64,000 bases of DNA from Candidatus Nitrotoga arctica. GTDB lineage: Bacteria; Pseudomonadota; Gammaproteobacteria; Burkholderiales; Gallionellaceae. Location: positions 62,001-126,000 of the forward strand of contig NZ_OU912926.1 in assembly GCF_918378365.1 (NCBI RefSeq), given 5' to 3'. The notes under the pieces were generated by a model that was not told the origin of the DNA, searched no databases, and saw nothing but the letters and a program-made list of their open reading frames with translations. This document shows, piece after piece, positions 33,236-43,046 of this stretch. Made by a program: the position numbers and the translations under genes. Numbering within the stretch: the stretch's first letter is position 1; each line of letters starts with the position of its first letter.

Positions 33236-33586
33236 CTAACCAAATTTGCACTTACATAGCATGCGTAGATGTTGCACTAAATCCTTGATTTCCTCGTCAC
33301 TTAAGGTTGACCCCCAAGGCGGCATCAATATTGATTTATCAATGGATGGGCCACCCTCTTTGATTGCTTTGAATAATGTTTCGTCCGAGCGACCTGACAT
33401 TGACTTTGCATCGGTATGATCACGCGGCACGACTGACATATCCCGGCTGTTAACGCCTTTTCCGGTTCCCTCATTGCCGTGGCATTGAACACAATACGCT
33501 TTGTAGTTGTCCGCGGGCGTTTCCTTGGCTTGGGTTTGAACTGAGAATGCCGTTAGTAAAAGCAACAAAAATAATTTAGTTGGCAT
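33236..33586 (-). CDS. ncgC: Monohaem cytochrome c of the nirK operon (NcgC-like)
   Basis: A 116-residue exported cytochrome with haem site CVQCH (32-36) and an axial Met in SILMPPWG. AAGGAGG precedes the ATG, and the start overlaps the end of the dihaem gene by 11 nt. By position it matches ncgC in N. europaea, likely passing electrons to NirK or the multicopper oxidase. Confidence 0.85.
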   Translation of the reverse strand: MPTKLFLLLLLTAFSVQTQAKETPADNYKAYCVQCHGNEGTGKGVNSRDMSVVPRDHTDAKSMSGRSDETLFKAIKEGGPSIDKSILMPPWGSTLSDEEIKDLVQHLRMLCKCKFG

Positions 33587-34256
33587 TTGCAGCCTCCTTG
33601 CTCAGTGTCTCAAGATAATGAACCATTTTCTGTATATTCACCTCCGATAAACTTTTGTTGGGCATCATGGATTTTGGCTCCCAAGCTTGGGGAGACCTGA
33701 TGAAACTTGCCATATATTGTGGTTGCAGGCGCTTGGCCGCCGTATAAAGTTCTGGCCCCGATACCCCACCATATTCAGGCTCGATCAAGTGACAGGCCAT
33801 ACAGCCCAAAAATTTATTGAAAGCCATTTCCCCCATCTGCTTTGATACCGTACCGGACTCAACTTTCTCCTTGGCGATCAAATCGTCATGCGGTTTCATC
33901 TTCATGAGCTCGGCCGCAACTGAGGTGGCATCGGCCTTGGAAAGTGCGATATGATCCGTGAGCGTCGAAGTATCAATTTCATCACCTTTTGCCCCAGACT
34001 TGATATGCCCGCCATAATATATCCCGGCTGGACGTATCCGCCCGGGCTTTTGCAGCCAAGATACCAGCCATTCTGAGCGATATTTGTTGCCCGCGTAGAA
34101 GAGATCTGGCCCCTTTTTTTCAAAGGCAGCTTTCAATGTCTGGCTTGCCGGCCCCTTAATGTTGTGGCAGGCAGAACAGCTCCCTTGAAGCATTCCTCCC
34201 TCAGCGAGAACGGTTCCAGAAAAACCAAGTAAGGCAACAAGAATTATTCGCTTCAT
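33576..34256 (-). CDS. ncgB: Dihaem cytochrome c of the nirK operon (NcgB-like)
   Basis: A 226-residue exported cytochrome with two haem sites, CSACH (27-31) and CMACH (152-156), after signal peptide MKRIILVALLGFSGTVLA. Each half looks like a cytochrome c domain. It lies directly between the multicopper oxidase and the monohaem cytochrome, as ncgB does in N. europaea. Confidence 0.85.
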   Translation of the reverse strand: MKRIILVALLGFSGTVLAEGGMLQGSCSACHNIKGPASQTLKAAFEKKGPDLFYAGNKYRSEWLVSWLQKPGRIRPAGIYYGGHIKSGAKGDEIDTSTLTDHIALSKADATSVAAELMKMKPHDDLIAKEKVESGTVSKQMGEMAFNKFLGCMACHLIEPEYGGVSGPELYTAAKRLQPQYMASFIRSPQAWEPKSMMPNKSLSEVNIQKMVHYLETLSKEAANAN

Positions 34257-34258
34257 AT

Positions 34259-35350
34259 TTATCTCCTCCTTTTCCCCTGTTCGACAATTTTGCCCATGAA
34301 AGGTGCGCTGTTGAAAAGCCCATATCCCTGCGTAAGCGACACACTGTAGAAGAAATTGGGGTCATACACTTTATTTTTCCATGTGTACCAGTCATTCATT
34401 TTGACGCCTTCATATTCAAAAACGGTCATTGGCCCACCCATTGAAGCACCGTTGTTGGTCATGTGCTTGTCAACATGGTCGTGCATTATGAAGAGCCCAG
34501 GATTGTCCATCTTGACGATCACGTCATAACGCTCGCCGGGCCCTACCGGGACAGTGTCCACATAGTAAGGACTAGCAAGTGGATACCCGTCTTTGTGGGT
34601 GATAAGCATGTCGTGCCCATGCATATGCATTTGGTGCGTTTCATCGCCTGCGCCATAAAAGCGCATTCTCAACACATCGCCTTTCTTGACCCTAATCGGC
34701 TGAGTGAATGGGAAGGATTTTGCGTTTACTGAAAAATAATCAGAAACATCCTGTGGGCTGCCCCCTTTGCCATAGACGCTGGCATATGGAGATTGCCAAG
34801 TACTCAGCATCAGAATGGCATCCAGGGTTACTTCCTTTTCGAGGGCGCTCGGGTTTTTTGGATCGACGATTATTGGCCCCCACATCCCGCGTATCGCCAC
34901 ATGCTCCCAGACATCCACATGGCAGTGGTACCACAGGCTTCCGGGACGATCAACATTGAATTTATAAGTATAAGATTCGCCAGGCTGAATCGCTTCTTGT
35001 GTGAAACCTGGCACGCCATCATGTTGCCAACTGCCGGTTTGATTAATTCCATGCCAATGGATGGTATGGGGAAGTGTAGTGTTGTTGCTTACATGTACCA
35101 TCACATCATCGCCCTCCTTGACGTGGATAAGCGGTCCTGGCACTTGTCCGTTGAAAGCGAATACTTTGTTGGTAAAGCCTGGCGCTACTTCTATTGCAAC
35201 CTCATCAATGGTCAGGTTAAATTCGCGTTGCTCGGCCCAGCTTGCAGTGGCAATTCCCGCCAAGAACAAAAATGTTAAAATATTCCTGAGATAACACATC
35301 ACAGTGGATACACACAATCTATTTAAGGTAATGGTCATTTTTCTGGTCAT
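34259..35350 (-). CDS. ncgA: Two-domain multicopper oxidase (NcgA-like)
   Basis: A 363-residue exported oxidase. HTIHWHG (95-101), WYHCHVDVWEHVAIRGMWG (140-158), MHMHGHD (241-247) and IMHDHVDKH (288-296) provide type 1 and trinuclear copper ligands. The Cys occurs only in domain 1, as in the two-domain oxidase of N. europaea. The signal peptide MCYLRNILTFLFLAGIATASWA starts at an internal Met (35299); starts at 35338 and 35350 are also open and none has a clear ribosome site. It begins the ncgABC-nirK operon behind the palindromes at 35366-35418. Confidence 0.88.
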   Translation of the reverse strand: MTRKMTITLNRLCVSTVMCYLRNILTFLFLAGIATASWAEQREFNLTIDEVAIEVAPGFTNKVFAFNGQVPGPLIHVKEGDDVMVHVSNNTTLPHTIHWHGINQTGSWQHDGVPGFTQEAIQPGESYTYKFNVDRPGSLWYHCHVDVWEHVAIRGMWGPIIVDPKNPSALEKEVTLDAILMLSTWQSPYASVYGKGGSPQDVSDYFSVNAKSFPFTQPIRVKKGDVLRMRFYGAGDETHQMHMHGHDMLITHKDGYPLASPYYVDTVPVGPGERYDVIVKMDNPGLFIMHDHVDKHMTNNGASMGGPMTVFEYEGVKMNDWYTWKNKVYDPNFFYSVSLTQGYGLFNSAPFMGKIVEQGKRRR

Positions 35351-35365
35351 CCAAATTTCTATTTC

Positions 35366-35418
35366 AATATCTTTAATTAAAGATATATTTTTAATGTATC
35401 TTTAATTAAAGATATTGT
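35366..35418. repeat. 53-bp compound palindrome with two identical 16-bp palindromes
   Basis: The perfect palindrome atctttaattaaagat occurs at 35369-35384 and 35398-35413, centres 29 bp apart. The whole block from caat to attg is itself nearly palindromic. The NsrR-like dyad sits across the inner halves. Confidence 0.85.
35380..35402. promoter_or_regulatory. Probable NsrR operator of the ncg-nirK operon
   Basis: Half-sites aagatatattt (35380-35390) and taatgtatctt (35392-35402) form an 11-1-11 dyad close to the NsrR consensus AAGATGCATTT-n-AAATGCATCTT, each half differing at two positions. It ends 30 bp upstream of the longest possible ncgA start. NsrR is a nitric-oxide-sensing repressor and controls the equivalent operon in N. 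europaea. The nsrR gene is not in the window. Confidence 0.65.
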
Positions 35419-35548
35419 CAAGTAAATTATTGATACCTTGTAGCGAGCAAATAAACATGCTTAAACATATAACAGAGCATGTTTCTGGTATTTATAGATT
35501 CGGCACATGATGAAGATTTAATTGTTACCCAATCCAGTTCGGATTTAA

Positions 35549-37168
35549 TTATGTGCGTTGCCCTCCTTTAGCTCTTCCTGCAACCAAGTGAGTCACCTTG
35601 GGAGGATCACTGCCAAGATGGAATGCCCGTGTTTTTTCGATGACATCACTATCTGCAAACGTTACCCTTTCATGCTGGCGCAAATGTTCAATCCATGATT
35701 CGACCATGAAGCATTCCACTATACGATCCGGGTCATCAATATCTTTGAACAACTCCCACATGAACGCGCCATCCCGTCGCCGGATCCTGCGCATTTGGTG
35801 GTGCATGATGCTGGTGAATTCATCGGCTCTTGCCGGATCAATGTGGTATTCCACCGTCACCATTACCGGCCCCCTATCGATTTCAAGGTCCTCAGTCATC
35901 GTCGGTGTCGGCCAGTAGATCGACGGTGAAAGATCAGCCATGTCATGCTGCCCGATCCGGTATCGCCATGTTACTGCAATGCCGGCCACGGCTCCAATGG
36001 CTGCCGCGGTAAGCGCGTAAGGAATGCCAACCCATGAAGATATCTGTCCCCAAAGTGCGCTGCCTGCAGCCATGCCGCCCATGAAGACAACCCAGAAGAG
36101 CGCTAATCCTCGCGCTCGCACCCAACTTGGGAGGGCGGTCTGGGTGGCCGTCATTAATGGCGATACCACGCTGATCCAGGCAACTCCCATAATAAGCATT
36201 GCCACTCCGGCCGTATACACATTCCCGCTATGAGCAAGAGCCAGCATGGCGATTGAGTAAAGTCCGGTAGCGCCCGCCACAATCTGGTCACGCGTTATAC
36301 GGACATGAACATGGGGTAACAACAAAGCGCCGGCAATAGCACCGACACCCATGCATGCCAGGAACAGTCCATAAGTGCCCGGACCACTCTTCAGTTCTTG
36401 TCGAACAATCAGAGGTAGCAATGCCCAAGAGGCGCTTGCGAACACAAAAAAGGCGGCTCCTCTTGTAAGAACAGCACGCAACTCCGGAGAATGGCGCGCA
36501 TAACGCAAGCCGGCGCGAATTGCTCCGAAGACGCGTTCGGCTGGCAGCTCACTTACCGTTGGCGTGCGCTGCCAGCTCTTCAGGGCTGCAATGACGGCAA
36601 GGAATGAAATAGCATTCAGGATGAAGACCATTCCAGGCCCGGCGGTGGCAACGATCAATCCAGCAAGTGCCGGGCCAATTGATCGGGATATATTCATCCC
36701 AATGGTGTTCAAGCTGATGGCTGATTGAAGTTCAGCTCGCAGAACCAGTTCCGGCGTAATCGCTCCCCATGCCGGCATCATCATTGCCGTACCTATGCCG
36801 AGAGCGAACGTAAAGACCAGCAGAATTGGGGCTGTCGTTATTCCTGAAAGTGTTAATGCGCCAAGAGTTGCAGCAGCGATCATCATCCAAACCTGTGAAA
36901 TGATTAGATAACGCCGTCGATCGATAATATCGGCAAGAGCACCCGCTGGCAATGCTAGCAGGAACACTGGGGCAGTCGTGGCCGCTTGGACCAGTGCTAC
37001 CATCAAAGGGCTGGCGGTGAGCGAGGTCATGAGCCAGCCTGCACCGACCTCATGCATCCAGGAACCAATATTTGAAGCAATCGAAGCGATCCACAGCATC
37101 CGGAATACTTTGTGATGCAGTGGTGCCCAAGGGGATGCGGATGAGTTCTTAAGGATGTCGGTGGACAC
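35549..37168 (-). CDS. MFS transporter with C-terminal monooxygenase-like domain
   Basis: A 539-residue protein. The first about 415 residues are a 12-helix MFS_3-type transporter (IASNIGSWMHEVGAGWLM, ALPAGALADIIDRRRYLI). The last about 110 residues (VMVTVEYHIDPARADEFTSIMHHQMRRIRRRDGAFMWELFKDIDDPDRIVECFMVESWIEHLRQHERV) resemble an antibiotic-biosynthesis-monooxygenase/dimeric ferredoxin-like domain. Substrate is unknown. It lies upstream of the ncg operon on the same strand but is separated by the operator region. Confidence 0.87.
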   Translation of the reverse strand: MSTDILKNSSASPWAPLHHKVFRMLWIASIASNIGSWMHEVGAGWLMTSLTASPLMVALVQAATTAPVFLLALPAGALADIIDRRRYLIISQVWMMIAAATLGALTLSGITTAPILLVFTFALGIGTAMMMPAWGAITPELVLRAELQSAISLNTIGMNISRSIGPALAGLIVATAGPGMVFILNAISFLAVIAALKSWQRTPTVSELPAERVFGAIRAGLRYARHSPELRAVLTRGAAFFVFASASWALLPLIVRQELKSGPGTYGLFLACMGVGAIAGALLLPHVHVRITRDQIVAGATGLYSIAMLALAHSGNVYTAGVAMLIMGVAWISVVSPLMTATQTALPSWVRARGLALFWVVFMGGMAAGSALWGQISSWVGIPYALTAAAIGAVAGIAVTWRYRIGQHDMADLSPSIYWPTPTMTEDLEIDRGPVMVTVEYHIDPARADEFTSIMHHQMRRIRRRDGAFMWELFKDIDDPDRIVECFMVESWIEHLRQHERVTFADSDVIEKTRAFHLGSDPPKVTHLVAGRAKGGQRT

Positions 37169-37541
37169 GATTATTCCGCGTTATGCACTATTCAACGCTG
37201 TAGGAATTAACAACAAGTGATAGTCGCATGAACGGAGCCGATTGTTGAAGATGAATTCGTGCCTTTGCAGAAAATGGATTACTAAACTGGTATTGGTGCC
37301 GACTTTAGTAACGTTTCAGGTTAAAGGCTGGTGGTGTTCACCACAAAGTTGGCTGGCGATGGGGGCCATTCAGAAAGCCCAATGGTAATAGCCAAGCACA
37401 TTCCAGAAAGCGATTCTAATCGCTTCTGCCTCAACAACCGTTTACTGAATGTGCATTCATGCGCGTGGCTATGAATTACGCAGCTATGAGTGTAGCTAGG
37501 TAGGATGCTGGAGGAGTCCGTGAATATTTTTTTTAATGCAA
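37169..37541. other. Intergenic region with nested inverted repeat
   Basis: No gene is seen. Within it, gcacattc (37396-37403) pairs with gaatgtgc (37447-37454), enclosing a perfect hairpin agcgatt-ct-aatcgct (37409-37424). This may be a structured RNA or DNA element; it resembles no riboswitch I know. Confidence 0.5.
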
Positions 37542-37952
37542 TTAAGCTCTAGTAGTGTTACGACTTAAGCTAAAAGGCCCGCTGCCGTGTACGACAACAT
37601 AGAGTAAGCCGCCCATCATGGAAATATTCTTCATGAAGTTGATCATCTGATTTTGTGCTTCGTTGGGCGGCACAGCCCAGAAATTATGGAAGAACAGCGC
37701 AGCCATTGCGGTGAATACAAATATCGCGGCGGCGGCCCAACGTGCATTCCAGCCGATGATCAGCATGATACCTCCACCCAATTCAACGAAGATGGCGCCA
37801 ATGGCAAGCAATTCCGGCATTGGCAGTCCCTTGCTGGCTATATACCCTACCGTCCCTTCAAAGCCGGTTATTTTACCAAAGCCCGACATAACAAAGATAA
37901 ATGCCATCAAAATACGGCCCACTAATGGGCCAAAGCTGTTCAATGCATTCAT
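37542..37952 (-). CDS. DoxX-family membrane protein
   Basis: A 136-residue protein with four predicted helices. MSGFGKITGFEGTVGYIASKGLPMP and GGGIMLIIGWNARWAAAAI are typical DoxX motifs. Members have been linked to redox or oxidative-stress complexes, but the role here is unknown. AAGGAT lies before the ATG. Confidence 0.88.
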   Translation of the reverse strand: MNALNSFGPLVGRILMAFIFVMSGFGKITGFEGTVGYIASKGLPMPELLAIGAIFVELGGGIMLIIGWNARWAAAAIFVFTAMAALFFHNFWAVPPNEAQNQMINFMKNISMMGGLLYVVVHGSGPFSLSRNTTRA

Positions 37953-38025
37953 AGTTGAAATCCTTTTTTGGAGTAGTTAGAAAGTTATATTGAGATACGC
38001 CTGCTAGCTGTTCAAGATCTGGCAT

Positions 38026-38649
38026 TTATGCAGCTATTTTTAGCTGCCTGGTAATTTCAGCGACATGTCGGCCTTGAAAACGTGCAATCGCAAGTTCGTT
38101 TTCGCTCGGTTGCCGTGCGCCATCACCACCAGTGATCGTTGATGCGCCGTAAGGACTGCCGCCAGTGATTTCACTAATGGTCATTTGTCGCTGCTCAGAA
38201 TAGGGCACACCGACGATCACCATGCCTTGGTGTAGCAGCGTGGTATGAAAACTGAGGATCGTTGACTCCTGACCGCCATGTTGGGTGGCCGAACTGGTAA
38301 AAACGCTGCCTACCTTGCCAATTAGTGCGCCCTTCATCCACAGTCCTCCAGTTTGATCAAGAAAGTTGCGCATCTGGGCGCACATATTACCGAAGCGCGT
38401 GGGCGTGCCAAAAATGATGGCATCGGCCTCAGCCAACTGCTCAGGTTTGGCGGTGGGTATCTGTGCAAACGATGCACGCGCAGTTTTGGCGTGCGTTTTT
38501 AATGCATCGTCAGGCATCAGTTCCGGCACCTGCCATAGAGTTGCCTCAACATCCGATATCTCGCGTACACCAGCCATGATAGCTTCCGCCATCTGATATA
38601 TATGTCCGTGTGAACTGTAAAAGATTACCTGTACCTTGGTTGTCATCAT
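38026..38649 (-). CDS. wrbA: NAD(P)H:quinone oxidoreductase WrbA
   Basis: A 207-residue flavodoxin-like enzyme. [14 protein letters not shown] binds FMN phosphate, and [24 protein letters not shown] and [14 protein letters not shown] are WrbA signatures. It reduces quinones by two electrons, limiting semiquinone formation. GAGG lies upstream; the start may be either of two adjacent ATG codons. Confidence 0.93.
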   Translation of the reverse strand: MMTTKVQVIFYSSHGHIYQMAEAIMAGVREISDVEATLWQVPELMPDDALKTHAKTARASFAQIPTAKPEQLAEADAIIFGTPTRFGNMCAQMRNFLDQTGGLWMKGALIGKVGSVFTSSATQHGGQESTILSFHTTLLHQGMVIVGVPYSEQRQMTISEITGGSPYGASTITGGDGARQPSENELAIARFQGRHVAEITRQLKIAA

Positions 38650-38860
38650 GTACCTCTGTAGTGGTGAATAGATTCATATCGACATGGAATGTCGCCAAAA
38701 ACACAGGTAAAGATTATCTTAAGTTAAGTCTCTCGTATGTGCGGTGACGCACGGACTGATGAGGGCGAATCGTGAGGCTTGCCTGAAAAAAGGCTACAGA
38801 TTGAACGCTAAGCTAAACGGCGAGGATAATCATTAAGGGGCGATGTTCATAAATCTTCGG

Positions 38861-39670
38861 CTACGGCTCCAGCACGTCATTTTTGAGATATGTAGCGTCA
38901 TAAGTTAATACGATCCGTGGATCCGGCAGAACCAGTTTGTCATCCTTATCCGCGTAATCAAGGCGATTGAGCATATCCTTAATAACATTAAGTCGTGTCA
39001 GATACTTATCGTTGGCACGAACTATTGTCCATGGAGCTATTGTGTTGTGTGAGCGAGCCAACATTTCGTTGCGCGCCAAGCTGTATGGCTTCCATTTTTT
39101 GATTGCCTGGTCGTCAAGCGCGCTGACTTTCCATTGGGTGAGCGGGTCTGTCATGCGCTCATTTAAACGTTTCTTCTGCTCAGGTTTGCTAATGTCGAGG
39201 TAGTACTTAAAAAGCTTAATACCTGAACGGACCAACATATGTTCGAACTCTGATACTGAATCCATAAATTCCTCATGCTCAGCGTCAGTACAAAAGCCCA
39301 TTACCCGCTCGACACCGGCGCGATTGTACCAACTGCGGTTAAACAGCACGAGCTCTTGAGCTGCCGGCAGATAGGGAACATAACGCTGAAAGTACCACAC
39401 TGTTTGATCTCGGTCCGAAGGTTTGCCAAGTGCTACGATGCGTGTTTCACGCGGACTTAAATGCTGGACGATGCGCTTGATTGTGCCATCTTTTCCAGAT
39501 GCATCCCGCCCTTCAAAAATGATTAGAATTTTGTCATTGCATTTAATGAAGTGCCGTTGTAGTTTGACCAGCTCAACCTGAAGAGCATGGAGCATCTTTC
39601 GGTATTCATGCTTGCTGATTTGTGCAGTTGTTTTAGTGGGTTGATTGAGATCGTTTTTTTTATTCATCAT
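38861..39670 (-). CDS. ppk2: Polyphosphate kinase 2
   Basis: A 269-residue PPK2 of the single-domain class. GRDASGKDG (54-62) is the P-loop; NRSWYNRAGVERVMGF and the YYLDISKPEQKKRLNERMTDPLTQWKVS lid region follow. It transfers phosphate between polyphosphate and nucleotides, usually making GTP or ATP from polyphosphate. The frame opens at 39703, but ATG 39670 has GGTGA upstream and gives a typical N-terminus. It is unrelated in sequence to ppk1 at the left edge. Confidence 0.93.
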   Translation of the reverse strand: MMNKKNDLNQPTKTTAQISKHEYRKMLHALQVELVKLQRHFIKCNDKILIIFEGRDASGKDGTIKRIVQHLSPRETRIVALGKPSDRDQTVWYFQRYVPYLPAAQELVLFNRSWYNRAGVERVMGFCTDAEHEEFMDSVSEFEHMLVRSGIKLFKYYLDISKPEQKKRLNERMTDPLTQWKVSALDDQAIKKWKPYSLARNEMLARSHNTIAPWTIVRANDKYLTRLNVIKDMLNRLDYADKDDKLVLPDPRIVLTYDATYLKNDVLEP

Positions 39671-39799
39671 ATATTCACCAAAAAATATGTCGATTTCTGC
39701 CATATAAAACTAAACTTATACCCATGCTTCACGAAGTAGCCTGCTATTAGTAATCATCACATGATTGATGTAATCAGTTATTTTGAATAATTTCCAGTT

Positions 39800-40138
39800 C
39801 TAGACATTTTCATCGATATGCTCTGTTATATCTGTTTTTCTTTGTTTGTGGTGTCGTCGGTCTACCTTTGAGCGAAGCTCTTTCAGGAGAGGCTGAATTT
39901 TGATACGACGGCAGATTGTTCGGCGTTCACCAAGATGGGTCTCTGCATTTCGCCTCTCGAGTGGCTTAATCAGGTTGTGCTGATGTTCAGATCGTGTCGA
40001 TGGCCGAAACACCAGTGACGGCTGGGTGCGCTCTGGGGCGGGCTTAACTGGTTTAATTTCAGTTAACTTTGTTACTTCATTGATATCTTCTAACCCTTTT
40101 ACAGACGGAGGAAGGGGAAGGTTGTGTATATATTGCAT
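39800..40138 (-). CDS. Hypothetical basic protein, 112 residues
   Basis: It starts MQYIHNLPLPPSVKGLEDINEVTKLTEIKPVKPAPERTQPS and continues with Arg- and His-rich sequence ending in an acidic tail. No membrane segment or known domain is visible. It has the low-complexity, disordered look of small proteins seen in related betaproteobacteria, but I cannot assign a function. Confidence 0.55.
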   Translation of the reverse strand: MQYIHNLPLPPSVKGLEDINEVTKLTEIKPVKPAPERTQPSLVFRPSTRSEHQHNLIKPLERRNAETHLGERRTICRRIKIQPLLKELRSKVDRRHHKQRKTDITEHIDENV

Positions 40139-40378
40139 GATGTTTTAAGTATTCTGAATTTCATACTTGCAGGAATTTCAATGTTACCAGCTTCGCATTC
40201 TTTCCTCTAATGCACAAATACTGGCGTAAACAATCTTCCCATTTTGGAATTGAACGGCGGGATCTTTTAGGATGGGAGTTAATAAATTTGCGGGAGGGTA
40301 GGAGTATTTAACGGGAACTGGAAAAATTTATAATTTGCTGTGTTAGCTACGGGTGCTTACTTTTAATTCTCGGGATAA

Positions 40379-40408
40379 GAAAAAAGCGGTTTGAAAACCG
40401 CTTTTTTT
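40379..40408. terminator. Bidirectional terminator after fba
   Basis: agcggttt and aaaccgct form a perfect 8-bp stem with a short loop, flanked by A and T runs on both sides. It follows the fba stop by about 20 bp and probably ends the tkt-to-fba gene group. Confidence 0.85.
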
Positions 40409-40426
40409 AATTGTGCTTACATTGAA

Positions 40427-41491
40427 TTATTTGACGATGGCTTTTAGCTCACCTTTGGTGTATCTGATGGCCATCGCATCCAGTGATAATGCTTTGATTT
40501 TCGAAGCTTGGCCAGCAGAACCGAAGGCTTCATAACGTGCCTTGCAAATTTCTTTCATGGCTATGGTCGATTCCGCCAAGAATTTACGTGGATCAAAATT
40601 TTTGGGGTTTTGTGCCAAGTGACGACGCACCGCGCCAGTAGATGCCATGCGCAGGTCTGTGTCGATGTTAACTTTTCGCACGCCGTGTTTTATACCCTCG
40701 ACTATCTCCGAAACTGGCACGCCGTAGGTTTCCCCCATGTCGCCGCCAAATTGGTCAATGATCTTCAACCATTCTTGTGGCACAGAAGAAGAGCCATGCA
40801 TTACCAAGTGAGTATTGGGAATACGGGCGTGGATCGCCTTGATACGCTTAATATCCAAAGTGTCGCCTGTGGGTGGGCGGGTGAATTTGTATGCGCCGTG
40901 CGAGGTGCCGATGGCTATCGCCAGTGCATCTACACCAGTCTTCCGGACAAAGTCGGCTGCTTCTTCTGGATCGGTTAGTAGTTGCGAATGGTCTAGTTTG
41001 CCTTCTGCGCCTTGTCCATCTTCTTGTTCGCCCATGCCGGTTTCAAGTGAGCCCAAGCAGCCTAGCTCACCTTCAACGGATACGCCGACCGCGTGGGAAA
41101 GATCAACAACTTTACTTGTTACTTCAACGTTGTATTCGTAAGAGGATGGAGTCTTGGCATCTTCTTTCAAAGAACCATCCATCATTACGCTGGAGAATCC
41201 GGAACGAATGGCGTTTATACATACAGCCGGGGAGGCTCCGTGATCTTGGTGCATGACTACTGGAATATGCGGATAAGTTTCTACAGCAGCGAGAATCAGG
41301 TGACGTAAGAATGCTTCGCCTGCATATTTTCGAGCGCCCGCTGAGCCTTGCATAATCACTGGGCTGTTGGTTTCATCCGCTGCCTCCATGATTGCCTTGA
41401 CTTGTTCCAAATTATTGACGTTGAATGCGGGCAGGCCGTATCCGTTCTCGGCTGCATGATCCAGCAGCTGGCGTAATGAAACAAGAGCCAT
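40427..41491 (-). CDS. fba: Fructose-bisphosphate aldolase, class II
   Basis: A 354-residue zinc aldolase that interconverts fructose 1,6-bisphosphate and triose phosphates, and in the Calvin cycle also sedoheptulose bisphosphate. HQDHGAS supplies a zinc His; [26 protein letters not shown] and [10 protein letters not shown] are subtype motifs of the long Calvin-cycle form. TAGGAG precedes the ATG. Last gene of the carbon-metabolism block. Confidence 0.95.
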   Translation of the reverse strand: MALVSLRQLLDHAAENGYGLPAFNVNNLEQVKAIMEAADETNSPVIMQGSAGARKYAGEAFLRHLILAAVETYPHIPVVMHQDHGASPAVCINAIRSGFSSVMMDGSLKEDAKTPSSYEYNVEVTSKVVDLSHAVGVSVEGELGCLGSLETGMGEQEDGQGAEGKLDHSQLLTDPEEAADFVRKTGVDALAIAIGTSHGAYKFTRPPTGDTLDIKRIKAIHARIPNTHLVMHGSSSVPQEWLKIIDQFGGDMGETYGVPVSEIVEGIKHGVRKVNIDTDLRMASTGAVRRHLAQNPKNFDPRKFLAESTIAMKEICKARYEAFGSAGQASKIKALSLDAMAIRYTKGELKAIVK

Positions 41492-41580
41492 TTTTTTCTC
41501 CTAGCAAATTTAAAGTTATCAAACAAAATCAAAAATAAAATCTGGCCGTGTACGGGAAAACGCGGCCGTGCTTCAACTCC

Positions 41581-43020
41581 TCAGTGCTTATGGTGATCGC
41601 CTACCCGGACAATTTTCATGGTATTGGTATAGCCAGCCTTGCCCACGGCTTCACCTATAGTCATTACAATCATGTCACCTTCTTGTACTAATCCCAAACG
41701 TACCAGTTCGTCCTCCGCTGCGCGCAACTCTACTGAAGGAAGTTTTGAGGTAGTGTTAAACGCAATCGGATGCACTCCGCTGAATAGAGTTACTTTACTC
41801 AAGGTTGACTCAGTTGGCGTTAACGCAAAGATCGGCACCCTTGCATTCATGCGGGACATCCACAGAGGAGTTGAACCAGACTGGGTCAGTGCCACAATCG
41901 CTTTGATCGTAAAGTGAGAAGCTGCATATAGCGCAGACATGGCGATAGCCTGATCGATACGTGCAAATTTAGATTGTAACAGACGGTGATTGGTGGCGAG
42001 ATCTTCCATCTCACTTTCCGCATTAATACAGATGCGTACCATGGATTTGATGGTTTCAATGGGATAGTCGCCCACCGCAGTTTCTGCCGACAGCATTACC
42101 GCATCGGTACCGTCCAGCACTGCATTTGCCACGTCCGATACTTCCGCACGAGTGGGAATCGGGTTAGTGATCATGGATTCCATCATTTGCGTGGCAGTGA
42201 TAACCAATTTGTTTTTGGCGCGTGCCATACGGATCATGCGTTTTTGCAAACCTGGCACGGCTGCATCACCCACTTCCACGGAAAGATCGCCGCGGGCCAC
42301 CATAATAGCGTCGGATGCATCAATAATTTCGTCCAGTACGGCAATGGCTTCAGCACGCTCAATTTTAGCCATTAATAAGCTTTTGCCGCCAGCCGCATGC
42401 ATCAATTTGCGCGCCAATTTCATGTCATTCGCTGAGCGCGGGAAGGAAATCGCCAGATAGTCCGCTTTAATCAAGGCTGCGGTCTTAATGTCCTCCTTGT
42501 CCTTGTCGGTAAGCGCGGGCGCAGTCAAACCGCCGCCCTTGCGATTGATGCCTTTGTTGTTGGACAGCACACCGCCGCATACAACTTTGCAGATAATTTG
42601 CGCGCCCTTAACTTCGGTTACATCGAATTCCAGCATGCCGTCATTCAGCAACAGCACCGAACCTTTGCTGACATCCTTAGGTAAGTTCTTGTAGTCGAGA
42701 CCAACTCGTTCCTGATTGCCCAGGCCTGTCCATTCCGCATCCAGGATAAAAGTATCTCCTTGCTTGAGAATGATCTTGTCGTTTTCAAGTTTTCCCACAC
42801 GAATTTTTGGGCCTTGCAGGTCAGCAAGAATTCCTATAATACGGCCACAAGCAGCCGCTGCAGCGCGCACTTTCTCAACACGCGCCACGTGGTCCTGCGC
42901 TGTGCCATGGGAAAAGTTCATGCGCACCACATCCACGCCAGCAAGTATCATTTGCTCCAGCACTTTCTGGTCGCTGGAGGCTGGTCCCAAGGTGGCAACA
43001 ATTTTGGTTCTGCGTAACAT
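41581..43020 (-). CDS. pyk: Pyruvate kinase
   Basis: A 479-residue enzyme making pyruvate and ATP from phosphoenolpyruvate. RRTKIVATLGPAS, NFSHGT, GPKIRVG, AKIERAEA with the catalytic Lys, and ARGDLSVEVG are all present. The lid domain and C-terminal domain are complete. It follows pgk by 26 bp. Confidence 0.95.
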   Translation of the reverse strand: MLRRTKIVATLGPASSDQKVLEQMILAGVDVVRMNFSHGTAQDHVARVEKVRAAAAACGRIIGILADLQGPKIRVGKLENDKIILKQGDTFILDAEWTGLGNQERVGLDYKNLPKDVSKGSVLLLNDGMLEFDVTEVKGAQIICKVVCGGVLSNNKGINRKGGGLTAPALTDKDKEDIKTAALIKADYLAISFPRSANDMKLARKLMHAAGGKSLLMAKIERAEAIAVLDEIIDASDAIMVARGDLSVEVGDAAVPGLQKRMIRMARAKNKLVITATQMMESMITNPIPTRAEVSDVANAVLDGTDAVMLSAETAVGDYPIETIKSMVRICINAESEMEDLATNHRLLQSKFARIDQAIAMSALYAASHFTIKAIVALTQSGSTPLWMSRMNARVPIFALTPTESTLSKVTLFSGVHPIAFNTTSKLPSVELRAAEDELVRLGLVQEGDMIVMTIGEAVGKAGYTNTMKIVRVGDHHKH

Positions 43021-43046
43021 AAATTTCTCGTCTTATTTACTTCGCT

